Assembly: GCA_013397435.1 (NCBI GenBank)
Contig: VZRG01000764.1
Location: 274,707-338,706, forward strand
Source of the DNA: Erythrocercus mccallii
Lineage: Eukaryota; Chordata; Aves; Passeriformes; Dicruridae
Reading direction: 5' to 3'
DNA length: 64,000 bases
Below the pieces are notes generated by a model. The model was not told where the DNA came from. It ran no database searches and saw nothing but the letters and a program-made list of their open reading frames with translations. The position numbers and the translations under genes were made by a program. Positions within the stretch are counted from its first letter, which is position 1, and the number at the start of each line of letters is the position of its first letter. This document shows positions 49,901 through 61,380 of this stretch, in pieces.

Positions 49901-52900
49901 ATACTCCTACTCCCACATCACTCTTTTTCAGTATCTACCAGTACAGTTCCAAACTGAGCAAAAGCAGAGAAGTGAACATAAAAGTTGAAATGCATTTATA
50001 TAACTAATTGAACATACTACAGAAAAGCCAAAATAAACAAGTTCTGTTAAATGTTCCACACGTCAGCTTTAACTTTTTCTTCTATGAGATTTTTCCTGCA
50101 CATTTCATTTACATACTACTTCAACAAATTAAAAAGATAAAGATTTTAAAAGTTTACTTTGTTCCACCTATATGCTACTACAGAAGGTGTTTGGCCCTGA
50201 TCTTATAATTAAGTAGAATTAATATGAATATTTTTTCTCGTTGCCCATTTGTAAGTGGATGACACAAGAATATGAACACCTTCATTTTGTTGATGTTTTG
50301 TGTAAGCCAATGACAATTAGCTTTGGAAATGAAAAGCACAATTTGTTGACACTTAGTATAGGCCAGGAAATGCTAAAACATAACTTCTCATGCAGAAAGC
50401 ATCAGACCTTCATCACACCTGTGCAAGCAGGAAGGCAAAGAAATAATCTTCTCAGTTTCCAGGACAAGATGATGAAGTAGCACATTTAATCATTGATAAG
50501 AGTTTAGATTTCTGGTTTGACATTATGGATCTTTAAAGTTGAGATGACTCTGCCTTACACTTTCAAGTTGTCTTATGTAATAGAATTCCTACTCGTAGTT
50601 GGCTAGTAACAAGTGAAGATGGTGGGTTTTTTATTAACATTTCCTATTTTCTGACATTTTTAAATTCAGATATTTAATTTCTCTTTCTATTTTAACTATC
50701 ATCGTAACATGGTAGAACAGTCAAATCATCAGCATCTTGTCCACTTTTTTTTTTTTTGGACAAAATCCTTTAAGAACTACAATTAATACACAGTTTCATG
50801 GTATTTTTTTCTCCTCAAAGGTTAAATGCAAGTTATCTCACAATTTCTAAATTATTGAATTCCTAATTTCCTTTCCTTCTTTTAACTTTTCTTGTTGGTC
50901 TTTGAAAATGCTTTTCATTTCCTACAATAATTCCAGAAAGGTTATTTCCTTTTTTCCAAAATTTTTAAAGCTGCTTTATGAGATTTCTGTACTAAGCTTG
51001 GGGAGAAAATCTGGAGGTACTAGAATGTCAGTTGAATCTCTTCTTGGCCTTACTGCTTGCATTTCACAGTTTTGTTGTTATCTACTGCAAAGAGAAAACC
51101 TTTCCATACCCTGCTGCTATGGCACTACACAGACAAGAGACTTAACAGATAACCCTCATTTTCTCTGGTATTTAGAGGCTGTACAACACCTAGAACTTAT
51201 TCCTTTATGGAATTCCTTTATTCTCCTTATGGGAGAAATTTTCACTAAAAGTTCTAATTGTCTGTGGAGTACTCTGATCATAAGGATAGTTCTTCGAGAA
51301 ACCGTGAATTGATCCTATTGGTAGCTTCTCTTAAAAATGGGGCTGGGGGGAAGAATTAAGAGCTGAGTTTGGTCCAGTTGCTGATATTTAACAGAGGAGA
51401 AGGGAAACAAACAAACTGAATTACATGAAACTGCACTTAAATAAAATCTTTTGTGTCTGAAACATTAAGAAGATAGCAGTGCAACTAATACTAAGTCAAC
51501 AATAATCGCAGAACTTAGTGTTTCATTAGAATCAGTGTGACATTCATATTTAAAGTTTGTGTTGGGCTCAGTTTTCTGCAATTCATTAGTAACTTATCCT
51601 TCATATTCATAATTTAAAGAGATTCAATCTGTGTTTACAATGAAGCATGTTTTTAAAAGTTTTCCTAGTCTATGGTCAAAGTATTGAGCACCTGTTACTG
51701 GAAAGGTTCTCTGTCAGACTGCTATCTGGCATCTGATGAAATAAAGAAAATGCTTTCCTGTGTTTTTATATTAGTTTTAAGAAACAACTGCACAGAAAGC
51801 AAATACATGAAGTACTCTTCACCTCTTCTGAAATATCATTTGCAGGAATTATAAACTCAGTGTTTAGAAATCAAATGTAGATGAAGACAAACATGACTCC
51901 AGCTTCTTTATTTCTTTAATAATGGAATGCAAAAAGTGAAGTAAAAATGCAAAGAGATCCTCTTAACATGGAAAAAAATTAAAATTACTGATGTCTGGTC
52001 CATCTGAATGTGAGGTCTATTATCTCACTATCCTTTTGACATGACAATATTTCAAATCAAACATACATTTAAATATTTTAAACTGGATTAAAATTGCTAA
52101 CTAGATAAATAATTTCAGATGTCTTTGATGGACTTTAGTAGAAATTTTCACTTAGAAACACATATTTATAAACTGATGTGATGGCAGAGAACGAGATGCC
52201 CTTTATCCTTTTAATTAGTACTTTTTTTTTTTCTTATTTCTAAGAAAATTCAAGAGAGCAAGATATAACAACAGGAATGGCTATGCTTTCAGAATAGATT
52301 TGAAACGCAGACCTTAAATTCATTCAGATTAGGTCATTTGCATGCAAGCAATTCAGACTTCAAGCTTATCTCAGGACTGTCTCAAGCCTGTGGTATCTCT
52401 TGCTTTTACAGGTACCGTTACATTTAGTAAGATATCTCCCTTCATTGTATACAAAATATGTGATCAGTACATGGTTTCTGTATGATATTGAATTGTTAAT
52501 AACTATTTGTCTTGTTATGTTCTAACACAGTCTTTTTAAATTGCCCTGCTTGAAATAGGATAGGTGACAAAAAAGTCCCATATTGGGATTTTTTTTTCAA
52601 TTTCTTCTGAATATTTTCCTCCATTCCTTGTCAGAGCTGTTTTGTCAAATTGGATAATTTTAGAGATCAGCTGTAGTCCTTTTTGTCAGCAGTATTTAAT
52701 TGAATTAAATATTTTAAACAAAGATATTCTTTCATTCACATAAATGATATGGATTTTTTTTATAGTCCATCATCTACACTCCAATATATGAAATCCAGAA
52801 TTTTTTTCCACTTCCCCATATAAAAATCATCAGGTCTTGCACAAATTTGTAGTCTGATTACTGGATGTAAATACCTTGCAAGTAACTCCCCTAAGCTGTG

Positions 52901-54169
52901 GTTTTTGGAATCACTCAAAGGCCAAGATATGTTGCAGCAGAGACTTTGTGGTGGCTGAAAGCTAACAGAAAAACTGGACCCTAAGAGGAAATCCAAGCCT
53001 CAACAATTTTCCCATGCAGTCATGTCCTGCGTAGTGATAGAAAATAGAATCTAGGAAGAGGGGAGACAAACAGTCCTGATATGCAAGCTTTTCAATCTCT
53101 CAGAACTCTCCCAAACCCTGTCCAGTCTGCCACAGAGGAGAAGGAAGAAGGAGAAGGCAGCAGATATTAGGATATTAGGTCATCAATAAAAAGTGAAAAC
53201 ATCTTCAAAGTCTACGAGACTGTGATTTCTTCAGTTTGTCACTAGTATAAGAATTTCCCTGTGAAATGGTACGCAGCTGTTAAGGCAGAGAATGTGTCAG
53301 TAAAAACAGAGTGGGAGGAGTGTGCACATGCCTTCAGCATGTGTCCTCCAAGCCCTAGGAAGTGCTGAGTTTTGTTTGATTGCTGGCAGTTGATGGGGAG
53401 TAAAATGGAGGAAAATGGGTACAGAACATTTCAGTTGTGTAAATTATTTACTCAGAGCTCTGGATGAATGGGGAAGAAAAGGACACATCTTCCCGTCTCT
53501 CTGTTTATAGTGGCAGGTGCCTCTTTGTGTTAAATTTCTTTTGATGACTGGAAGGGCTCTTTGTCAGGGCTGCTACAGTGCAAGGTAATTGTTTATTGAA
53601 TCTGCTCTCCATGCTGAGGGCAGCAATGCTTAAATAACTAGAGGCATTTAATCTTTCAGATAGAATAAGGCAACAATTCCAAGGAGCATTCAAGAAAAGT
53701 GGGTAAATTTTTTTGGCATTCCTAGGAGATGTTTGAGATGGTTAAAAGTTGGAGAGGCCAAAAGTAGGTCAAGCTAATTTTTTTAAGTTATTTCTACTGG
53801 AGTCAAAATACGAATGATTGTAAGGAAAGCAAAACAATAACAGAGGTCACAGTCACCATTCATCCAAAGAAGCAGATTAATTTGAACCAGATACAGAATA
53901 ACAGATCTGAGGACAGAATTTCTGATTCACGTGTATAGATAGAACAAGAGATAACAATTTATCCCAAGGGGATAAGACAATCAAGTTTTTTATTATCATT
54001 GAAATACTTTTTCTGCTCAGAGTTTTCCTTGGGAGAACATCCTGTCTATATTCTGAGTTAGTAAGAAGTAGCCTTCAATTGTCCATTTTCTTACAATTTT
54101 TTGATGTGAATTCATATAGCTTCCATTTGCATCCAGACCCATTTTTAAAAAGCAATAGTTAAACTTATA
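43961..54169. other. AT-rich non-coding sequence, nothing recognised
   Basis: About 10 kb without a recognisable gene, RNA or interspersed repeat. Small simple-sequence patches occur: a GTTT run at 45907-45922, AT-rich sequence at 48060-48165, and T- and G-rich sequence at 49330-49380. The longest open frame, 136 codons at 50902-51312 (+), is cysteine- and leucine-rich with no domain that I know. Frames of this length are expected at this AT content. A moderately GC-rich patch at 44280-44440 carries no recognisable family. Confidence 0.5.
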
Positions 54170-54420
54170 AGAGTATTCTGAGGCTAATAATATGAAATAT
54201 ATTTATATATTTACATAAATAAATATTCAAGTATTCATATAAACAAAATAAAAAATTGTATTTGTATGATCATACACAATATATTTATATTATTATTTGC
54301 ATAAATATTATGGTTATGTATTTATTTATAAGCAGATGTATTTATATATTAGCTATTTAATAATATTTTTCTGTGAATATAACACCTTACTTATATAAAA
54401 TAATAAATATATGAAAAAAC
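54170..54420. repeat. AT-rich low-complexity block (ATTTATA / TAAATA type)
   Basis: About 250 bases almost entirely A and T, with repeated TATTTATA, ATAAATA and TTATATA words (for example near 54199-54212, 54281-54300 and 54317-54350). Such blocks unwind easily and can serve as matrix attachment regions. That is only a possibility here. Confidence 0.75.
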
Positions 54421-55570
54421 ATGTACTAAAAAGCATGTTTGTCATCTAATTGTCCATAACTAACTGCTTGCCTGCGGAGATTTACAACATGATTGTAAAG
54501 AAGAACAGTTAATATCCATTTCTGATTTTGTTATGAAGATTTTTTCCTTCTTTGCAGTTTATAATGGGAATGTTTTCAAATAAATTGTCAGTTTTGCTAA
54601 TGAAGTCACATCTTAATAAGGTACTGAGTGGAATGATCTTATTATTAACCTAAATATATTTTTCTGATAGATTTTAATGCATTATGCCGTGCCCTAACAT
54701 ACTTGTTAATAACATAAGAGAATCCATTTCTAAAGACTAGAATATAAAGTCAATTTTTATCTTAATGAGTCAAATTCACACTAAGTCAGAGAAAAAATAT
54801 AAGTGAAAATTATTGTTTCATGCAAATTATTTCCAGTTGGATGCATCATGATAAATTGCAATGTAATGTATACCTGAAATGCTAAAAATCACTAAAACCA
54901 GAAAATGTAATAATCTAATATAACGGTTTTTGGATCATCCCCTGAAGCTTTTAATTATCTGTGATTATATCATCAAATGGCACTCCATGTCAGCTCCTAA
55001 TGAATATTTTTACTAAAAATATATTCAGGTTTTTATCTGGTTTGTTCTTTGTTCTGTTAGATTCCTCTTCTGAATTCCCCCTGAATACCAATTCAAAGAC
55101 TTCCTTAAAGACTTTCCTGCATAAAGAAAAATGTTCCCTTAGGTTAACTAAATTAAAAATAATCCATTAACTTGAAATCACCTACTTTTCATAGTGATTA
55201 TACAGTGATACTTACACTATTATTAAAAATATCTAGAATTTCTGAATCTGATTTTTAAAATTCCTGATGTATGCTTTTTCTGTCTCTTCTTGAATTGGCT
55301 GCATTTATTTTGCAAGCCATATCTACATGGAACTCCTGACAAGGAGTAAAGCTGGTATCTCTTCCCAACATTACAGAAAAGAAATCATTATATATTCACA
55401 TTTATTTCTGCTGTATGAGTGACAATGTTTTCTTCATGTGCTCCCTTTCCTAGATTCAGTTTAGTGTTCCTGCACATCCTTTAATACTTCTGTGTAAAAT
55501 CGTGATTTAAAATTTACTAATTCAAAATACAAATTTGTAAGAAGCGAGAGATAAATAGGAGAGGCCTTGA
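54421..55570. other. Non-coding sequence, nothing recognised
   Basis: AT-rich sequence between the low-complexity block and a long CR1 copy. No features that I can support. Confidence 0.5.
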
Positions 55571-57065
55571 TAGAAGCATAGAAAAAATATTCTGAGTTGG
55601 AAAGGACCCATCAAGATCATTGAGTCCTACTCCTGGCCCAGCACAGGACACCCCAAGAGTCTCACCATGTGCCTGAGAGTATTGTCCAAATGTTTTCTGA
55701 ACTCTGTCACACTTGTTGCTGTAACCACTTCCCTGTGGAGCCTGTTCCATTGTCCAACCATCCTCTAGGTGAGAAATGTTTTTTTAATATCCAATCTAAA
55801 CCTGCCCTGACATAACTTCATGGCTTTTCCTTGAGTCCTGTCACTGGTCACACAAGTGAAGAGATCTCTACCTGCTTTGTGAGGACGCAGAAGACCACAA
55901 TGAGGTCTCCCCTCAGTGTCCTCCAGGCTGAACAAACCAAGTGTCTTCAGTGTCTGTCATGTGGCGTTCCCTCCAGACCCTTCACCATCTTCATGGCCCT
56001 TCTTTGGACACTCTCTAATAGTCTTGGTTATATTGCGGCCCCCAAAACTGCCCCCAGTGCTCTCGGTGAGGCCACCCCAGTGCAGAGCAGAAGGGACAAT
56101 CCCCTCCCTTGCCTGGCTGGCAATGCTGTCCCTTATGCCCCTCAGGACAGGGTTGGCCATGCCTGCCAGGGCACTGCTGGCTCATGTTCAACTTGCCGTG
56201 GACCAGGACTGCCAAGTCTCTTTCAACAGCAGTGCTCTCCAGCCTCTCATTCCCCAATTTATACATACAACCAGAATTGCCCCATTCCAGGTGCAGTTTT
56301 GGGCACTTGCTCTCATTAAATTACATATGGTGGGTGACTGCCCGTCTCTCTAATTCACTGAATTCTCTCTGCAGGGCCACTCTGTCCTTGAGGGAGTTGA
56401 CAGCTCCTCCCATTTTAGTGTTGTTAACAAACTTACTTCATATTCCTTTGAGTCCCACTTTCAGGCTGGTAATGAAGATGATGAAGTACATAGAGCTGAG
56501 GATGGACACCTCTGGAACCCCACTAGTGACCAGATGCTAGCCTGATGTCATCTGATTCACTACAAGTCTTTGTGACTGACCTGTGAATCAGTTGCTCACC
56601 CATCACGTAACCTGGTTATCCAGCTGTGCATTGGACATTTTGTCCAGAAGAATACTGTGAGAGACACTGTCAAAATCTTTGCTGAAGTCCAAAAGGATTA
56701 CATCTATTGACTTTCCTAGACCAACTAGGTGGGATACCCAGGTTTGACACGCAGGACTTCCCCATCATGAAGCTGTGCTGGCTGTGACCAATGACTGCAT
56801 TGTCCTCCAAGTGTTTTTAATACCTCCCAGAATAATCTTAAGCATAATTTTACTGGGAACTGAAGTGAGACTCACTCAGCCTGTAGTTTCTGAGGTCCTC
56901 CTTCTTGACCTTCCTTAAAATTACGACAATGTTGACCAGCTTCCAGTCAACTGGGACCTCTTCAGGTTCCCAAGATCTCTCAAAAATGATTGAGAGAGGC
57001 TTTGGGATGACAATAGCTAAATTCTTGAGGATTCTTGGATGAATCCCAGCAGGCCAAATAAAATT
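55571..57065 (-). mobile_element. CR1 LINE, about 1.5 kb, reaching the reverse transcriptase frame
   Basis: This is the longest repeat in the window. Reversed CR1 order runs from a degraded tail (TAGAAGCATAG, GAGTTGGAAAGGACCCATC) through CTCCAGGCTGAACAAACC, TTCATGGCCCTTCTTTGGAC, GCTGGTAATGAAGATGATG and AGACACTGTCAAAATC. At the right end, - strand codons (57062 leftwards to about 56880) read GIHPRILK, LSIIFERSW and NYRL, which are hallmarks of the fingers region of CR1 reverse transcriptase. The frame is interrupted further on. Open frames of 143-162 codons on the + strand (55831-56540) are antisense shadows. Confidence 0.95.
56850..57062 (-). pseudogene. CR1 reverse transcriptase fragment (N-terminal fingers region)
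   Basis: About 70 codons of the CR1 ORF2 reverse transcriptase stay open here. They contain the diagnostic GIHPRILK, a PLSIIFERSW motif, PVDWKL and KKEDLRNYRL, the segment just before the first catalytic blocks. The YADD catalytic box is not visible in the remaining copy. No endonuclease domain remains, because the element is truncated at its 5' side. This is the remnant coding part of the LINE described at 55571-57065. Confidence 0.85.
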
Positions 57066-60000
57066 GTAGGGATTCAACTATTATGTCTTCTGTCAAAATA
57101 TTATTTCATAGCCAACAAACAAAAGCCTGTATTTGTTTTTTGATTTGGTTTGAATTTTTTAGTATACTCAATATACTTATTTTCATGCTATTTCTCTGGT
57201 TATGCATTCAGACATTTGTTCCCTGCTAAACTAAATTATGCATATTTTTGAGTTTATGATTTCCTTATTATCAGGAATAAATTTACCTGTCATTTAATAT
57301 TCTAACTTTTTGAGGCAAACATATCTTCAGCCTAGAGATGTTTTGCATCTTCAAAATCAGGAAATATCATCAAAGATGGCCTCCTTTATAATGTTTAGGT
57401 ATTTCAGTATCATTACCAGAACTTCTCTTTTCCTGACATTTCTGTCTATCTTATAGTTTATAGTCTTCAAAAAACCTGCACACTCAGCCTAAAGTGGCTG
57501 CAGTTCTGCCGTGGCCAAGTGGCTTGAGATGCATCTCGCTGTTGTTAGAATGTCTCATGTTTGCTGACCTGCACCAATAGCCTGTCTTGTGGCCTGTGGC
57601 TATGAGTTAGCTCCCTGTGCTGAGCATTCTCTTAAACATTATTTCAAGAGATAGATTCCTTACATGCAGCAATGATCATTCCCATGTAGGAAGCCAGATA
57701 TCTCTGGCAGAACAATGGTCAAATATCAAGTGTCTGCTCTGGTGTGAATAGCAATCACTTCAGAGCAAGACGTTTATTCCTTTCCTTAATATCCCAAGTT
57801 CTGCAAGCCCTCTAGAAAGCTCAGCTTTGAACTCAAAGATAAACTGGTGGGTAGAAGACAGAAAAAGGACAGGAAGCTGGAATATGGAATAATTAGAGCA
57901 TAAATAGAACTGTGACTCTGCCATTTGCTTTTTGAAACATTGCATACACATCATACTCTCACAAGATAGCTGGGATCTTTTGAGTTAGTGAACGCACAGT
58001 GTTTTATAGGTGAGAAAGAACTGTCAGCATGAAATAGGACTAAGATTAGTGATAACTGATACCCTATTACCAGCACTTATTGGTGAAGCACTATCAGCGA
58101 AGAAATTCTTTATTGAAGAATAAGAAAAAAAGGTAAAATAGTGACCTGAAATGATAATTCTGGAAGAACAAAAATGAAACACAGGATATTTTGTGAAAAG
58201 AAGTTGAAATACAAAGTATTTTATGAAGAACATTAACAAATAACAGGTAATATGCCTCATTGAAACATTCAAATGACTGCTAGCAATGGAAAAGTGGAAG
58301 CATTAAAAATACTTCCATATAAAGCCAATTATAATTAATGAGTGTTGTTATAATGAAAGGAAGAATAATGAGAATAATTAAGCATATACAAAGTTATGGC
58401 TGTAAAGAGAAATGTGTTTCATAAACTTGGAGCTTATCAGCAGTTCTAAATGATGTAGGATATCTGTTGCTATCAAGCAGTTTAATCATGCATTTACTGA
58501 TTTCTGACATTAGAGTAATATCAGGAACAAGATGAACCTCAGGGGAAGTTTACACTCAGACCACTGACTTAGAAGAGTGTTAAAAAAACTCTCTGTGACA
58601 GAGATTTAAGGGAAACAGATAAGCTACAGGTAAAACTCAGAACCTTTGTGAAAGCTAAAGTACAGAAATGAATATTAAGCTAAAAGTAAAGGTTTAGAAG
58701 ACTACGATGGAGATTTCAGACATTGCTAATATCTTAAGTGACATATTCAGGCATATACTGAAAAGACACCAGAGACCATGAAATGAAGAGTAGGATTATT
58801 TGAGGATACAATTCTACAGCTTCCTGTCTGTGAAATGAATTTCAAGCTACGTGTTTACAGAATCAGTCATGTCTTGAAGAATGTGAAAATAAAAAAAAGA
58901 CCAAAAATGAGAGACTAGTAAGATATCTTACTAGTAAGATATCTTATTCATGGTTTGATGAAAAAAAAGATAGAGTGAAATACTGTGATTTGGAAGGTGT
59001 TTGTAGGAGTCCCAATATAAAGAAGAATGACTATCAAATATGAGTGAATTTCCCAAAGACGAAAATAAGTCACAGAAATTGCAATTCCAGAAACATGGGA
59101 TATATAGAAGCTTTGAGCTAATGTTTTCAGATGCTGATCTGGTTTGTGAGCAGGATTAAAAAATGAAGAATCTTAAAAGTTAATGAGAACAAAAAGCTTA
59201 ATATTTTACAGCATTCTTGATAAATTATTCAAGGCAAGAAAGGACAAACCAAAAAATGCTTTGCACTTTAGTATTTTGAAATACTGAAAGAAAATGTAAA
59301 AATCTTGAAAGTTAGAAAAAATATGCTGTAAAACCACTGTAAAGCATCTTAGTGCAATCAATAGTTTTATATTTATATACATCTATATAGTAAAAAGTGA
59401 TTATAAGACAGAAAATTATTTGCAACATTCAGTAATCTCTTCTATTCTGTATTCAGTAATTACCTAGAGTAGATGGCCACAATTTGGGAAATTTAAATAT
59501 CTTTGAGTAGTTTTTATTACTAACAACCTAATAAGAAAGCATGATTATAGTGGAAATTGACTTTATTATCCTGCAGACAAGTTTTAGGTTAAAAAATACT
59601 ATATGCTATAACACCACTGACACTTTACATGCTACGTCATTATCTATAAGAAATGAGAACTCATCACTTAAATAGAAAGACAGACAACTATAAACTACTT
59701 AAGAATATTAAGAATACTGAGGCAATTTTTTTGAAACAGAGAAAAATGATAAATGAAAAAGAGGAAGACTTCAGAGCTCTGTAAAAAACTAAATAGAGCA
59801 AAACAATGAAATGTCTACAATGTGATTTGGCAGGGCATGCAGTTAAGAGTGACAAAAGCTAGACTAGTTAATTATTTAATTGAAGAGCATTCCGCCAGTT
59901 TTCTTCCTCAGGGGAATGGAGGCCAGAACACTGAACAGGAATAGAAAACTCTTGCTGTGAATTAGCAGAAGGGAGGGCACAGTTGTGACAGAACCTGAGA

Positions 60001-60184
60001 TCCTCCAAAGTTTAATGCCATGTAATACAAAGATGTTTTCAGGAAGAAGGAGCAGGTTGGATGTGGGGAACACCTTTGCAGGACACATGGCAAACTGCTT
60101 GAGAGCTTGTGTGGTGGAGTACGAGAAGAGAAAAATGGCAAATCCTGGGAAGGAATAACAGCTTCCAGTGGCAGACAAGCAGAC
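57066..60184. other. Non-coding sequence with a palindromic tandem duplication
   Basis: AT-rich sequence without a recognised gene. A slightly GC-richer patch at 57490-57640 and a purine-rich one at 59880-60180 do not match families that I know; the latter borders a CR1 and may be a diverged upstream part of it. The palindrome at 58915-58946 is listed separately. Confidence 0.5.
58915..58946. repeat. Exact 16-bp tandem duplication forming a 28-bp perfect palindrome
   Basis: CTAGTAAGATATCTTA occurs twice back to back (58915-58930 and 58931-58946) without mismatch. Because the unit is itself built on the palindrome TAAGATATCTTA, the span 58919-58946 is a perfect 28-base palindrome, and an overlapping perfect 22-base one covers 58914-58935. 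It can form a cruciform or a pair of dimeric binding sites. Confidence 0.95.
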
Positions 60185-60860
60185 TAGCTGGGGACAAGCT
60201 TTGCTGAAAAGTCCCTGAGTTTTGTGGCAGAGAGAAAGCTGAATATGAGCTAGCTGCGTGTCCTGATAGCAGAAAAGTCCAATGGCATCCTAGACTGCCT
60301 AGACAGCCTCTTTTAATGGGTACTATTTGATAATAATAATAACATAATCAGAATAATTAATAATTAATAATCAATAATTAGTAAACTGTGTGTATTTCAG
60401 GCCCCCTCATTACTAGAAAGATATTGACAGACTGAGTTCAGTGAAACCACCAAAACCATCAAGCAGTTTGGGCACCTGACCCCATGAGGATAAGCTGAGA
60501 GGGACTGAGGTTGGTTTTTCCTGGAGAACAAATTGTTCTGAAAGGATTTAGAAGTGGTTCTCCATGAAGATGGATGAGGAAACAGAGCCTCCACAGTGCA
60601 TGGTGGGAGGAAAAGAGACAATGGGTATAACAGAATTCAGGGAGCCTCTTACCAGATCTGCAGAGAAACTCCTTTCTTGTCAAACAAGGAAACAGATTCC
60701 ACAGAGAGGTGAATAGTCAATACCCAACAGGATACAGCCCTGAGCAGCCTGGTCTACCCTCAGAGCCGACCCTTCTTTGAGCAATAGATTGGATTAGGGA
60801 CTTTGTGAGGTCCCAATGCCTGAATTACCCTAGGAACAGTCTCTATATATAAACTTTATT
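60185..60860 (+). mobile_element. CR1 LINE 3' part interrupted by AT-rich sequence
   Basis: Two CR1 blocks lie in + order. The first, about 60185-60295, has words matching the end of the reverse transcriptase frame: GAGAGAAAGCTGAATATGAG, AGTCCAATGGCATCCTAGAC. The second, 60397-60860, has GGCCCCCTCATTACTAG, AGAAAGATATTGACAG, GAGCAGCCTGGTCTACCC, TAGATTGGATTAGGGAC and GAGGTCCCAATGCC, the 3' untranslated region near its end. The segment normally between them is missing and replaced by the TAATAAT-rich sequence at about 60300-60395. No terminal octamers are visible at 60860. Confidence 0.85.
60300..60396. repeat. AT-rich TAATAATTAA segment inside the CR1 copy
   Basis: About 95 bases with repeated ATAATAATAA, TAATTAATAAT and CAATAATTAG words split the CR1 element between two homologous blocks. 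It may be an insertion or expansion that replaced CR1 sequence; the exact junctions cannot be fixed by eye. Confidence 0.7.
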
Positions 60861-61164
60861 CTGCTTCCATTTTGCTGCCCATATTTTTAAGGAAGAATCC
60901 TAGGGAGAAAGTAGTAGCATTTCCAAAATATCACTTAGTGTAATTGTGAGGGCAATGCCTAAACATTTTTTAGCTTTTTATATATTTTTCATATATTTGT
61001 AACTTTGTAGACTGCTAATATATAGTTACAACTTCTAGTACTTCTCCTGCTGTCTTCCATAATTTAACAAACCTTTACTAATACATTGTTAAATCCTGTT
61101 TAGTCTTGCCTTTAGTCTAGCAAAGACAATTTGTTTTTTACCACACATAGTACACACAATAAAA
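60861..61164. other. Non-coding sequence, nothing recognised
   Basis: AT-rich sequence of about 300 bases between a CR1 end and a candidate LTR. No features. Confidence 0.5.
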
Positions 61165-61380
61165 TGTGGGGCAAAAAGATCGGGGTGGGAGGGGGCTCTA
61201 ATGGGGCAGAACGTGGGGGGAAATTACCTAATCAACTGCTCTTCTGATTGGATAATATTTGCTAGATATATTAATTACCTAACCACCTAAAAGTCTAGAA
61301 ATACTGTATCACTGCATATTGCCATATTGTTCACCCGAAGCGTTCTATTAAAGACTTGCTTCTACAGTACCATTTTGACA
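61165..61380 (+). mobile_element. Candidate short solo LTR
   Basis: It begins TGTGGGGCAAAAAGATCGGG with a G-rich stretch (GGGGTGGGAGGGGGCTC), has ATTAAA at 61347-61352 as a variant polyadenylation signal and ends CATTTTGACA, giving TG..CA ends about 216 bases apart. The G-rich 5' part and TTTTGACA end resemble songbird LTRs. No clear TATA box and no matching target duplication (TAAAA / CTGTT) were found, so the call is tentative. An ERV-L-type LTR is the best alternative label. Confidence 0.45.

Noticed and set aside
50902..51312. 136-codon + strand frame
   Set aside because: No recognisable domain and chance-like composition. With about 7% stop codons, roughly one such frame in two windows of this size is expected.
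55831..56540. Overlapping + strand frames of 162, 145 and 143 codons
   Set aside because: Antisense to the CR1 copy at 55571-57065, not a cellular gene.
57490..57640. GC-richer patch considered as a tRNA-derived SINE
   Set aside because: No A and B box pair and no tRNA-like fold could be found by eye.
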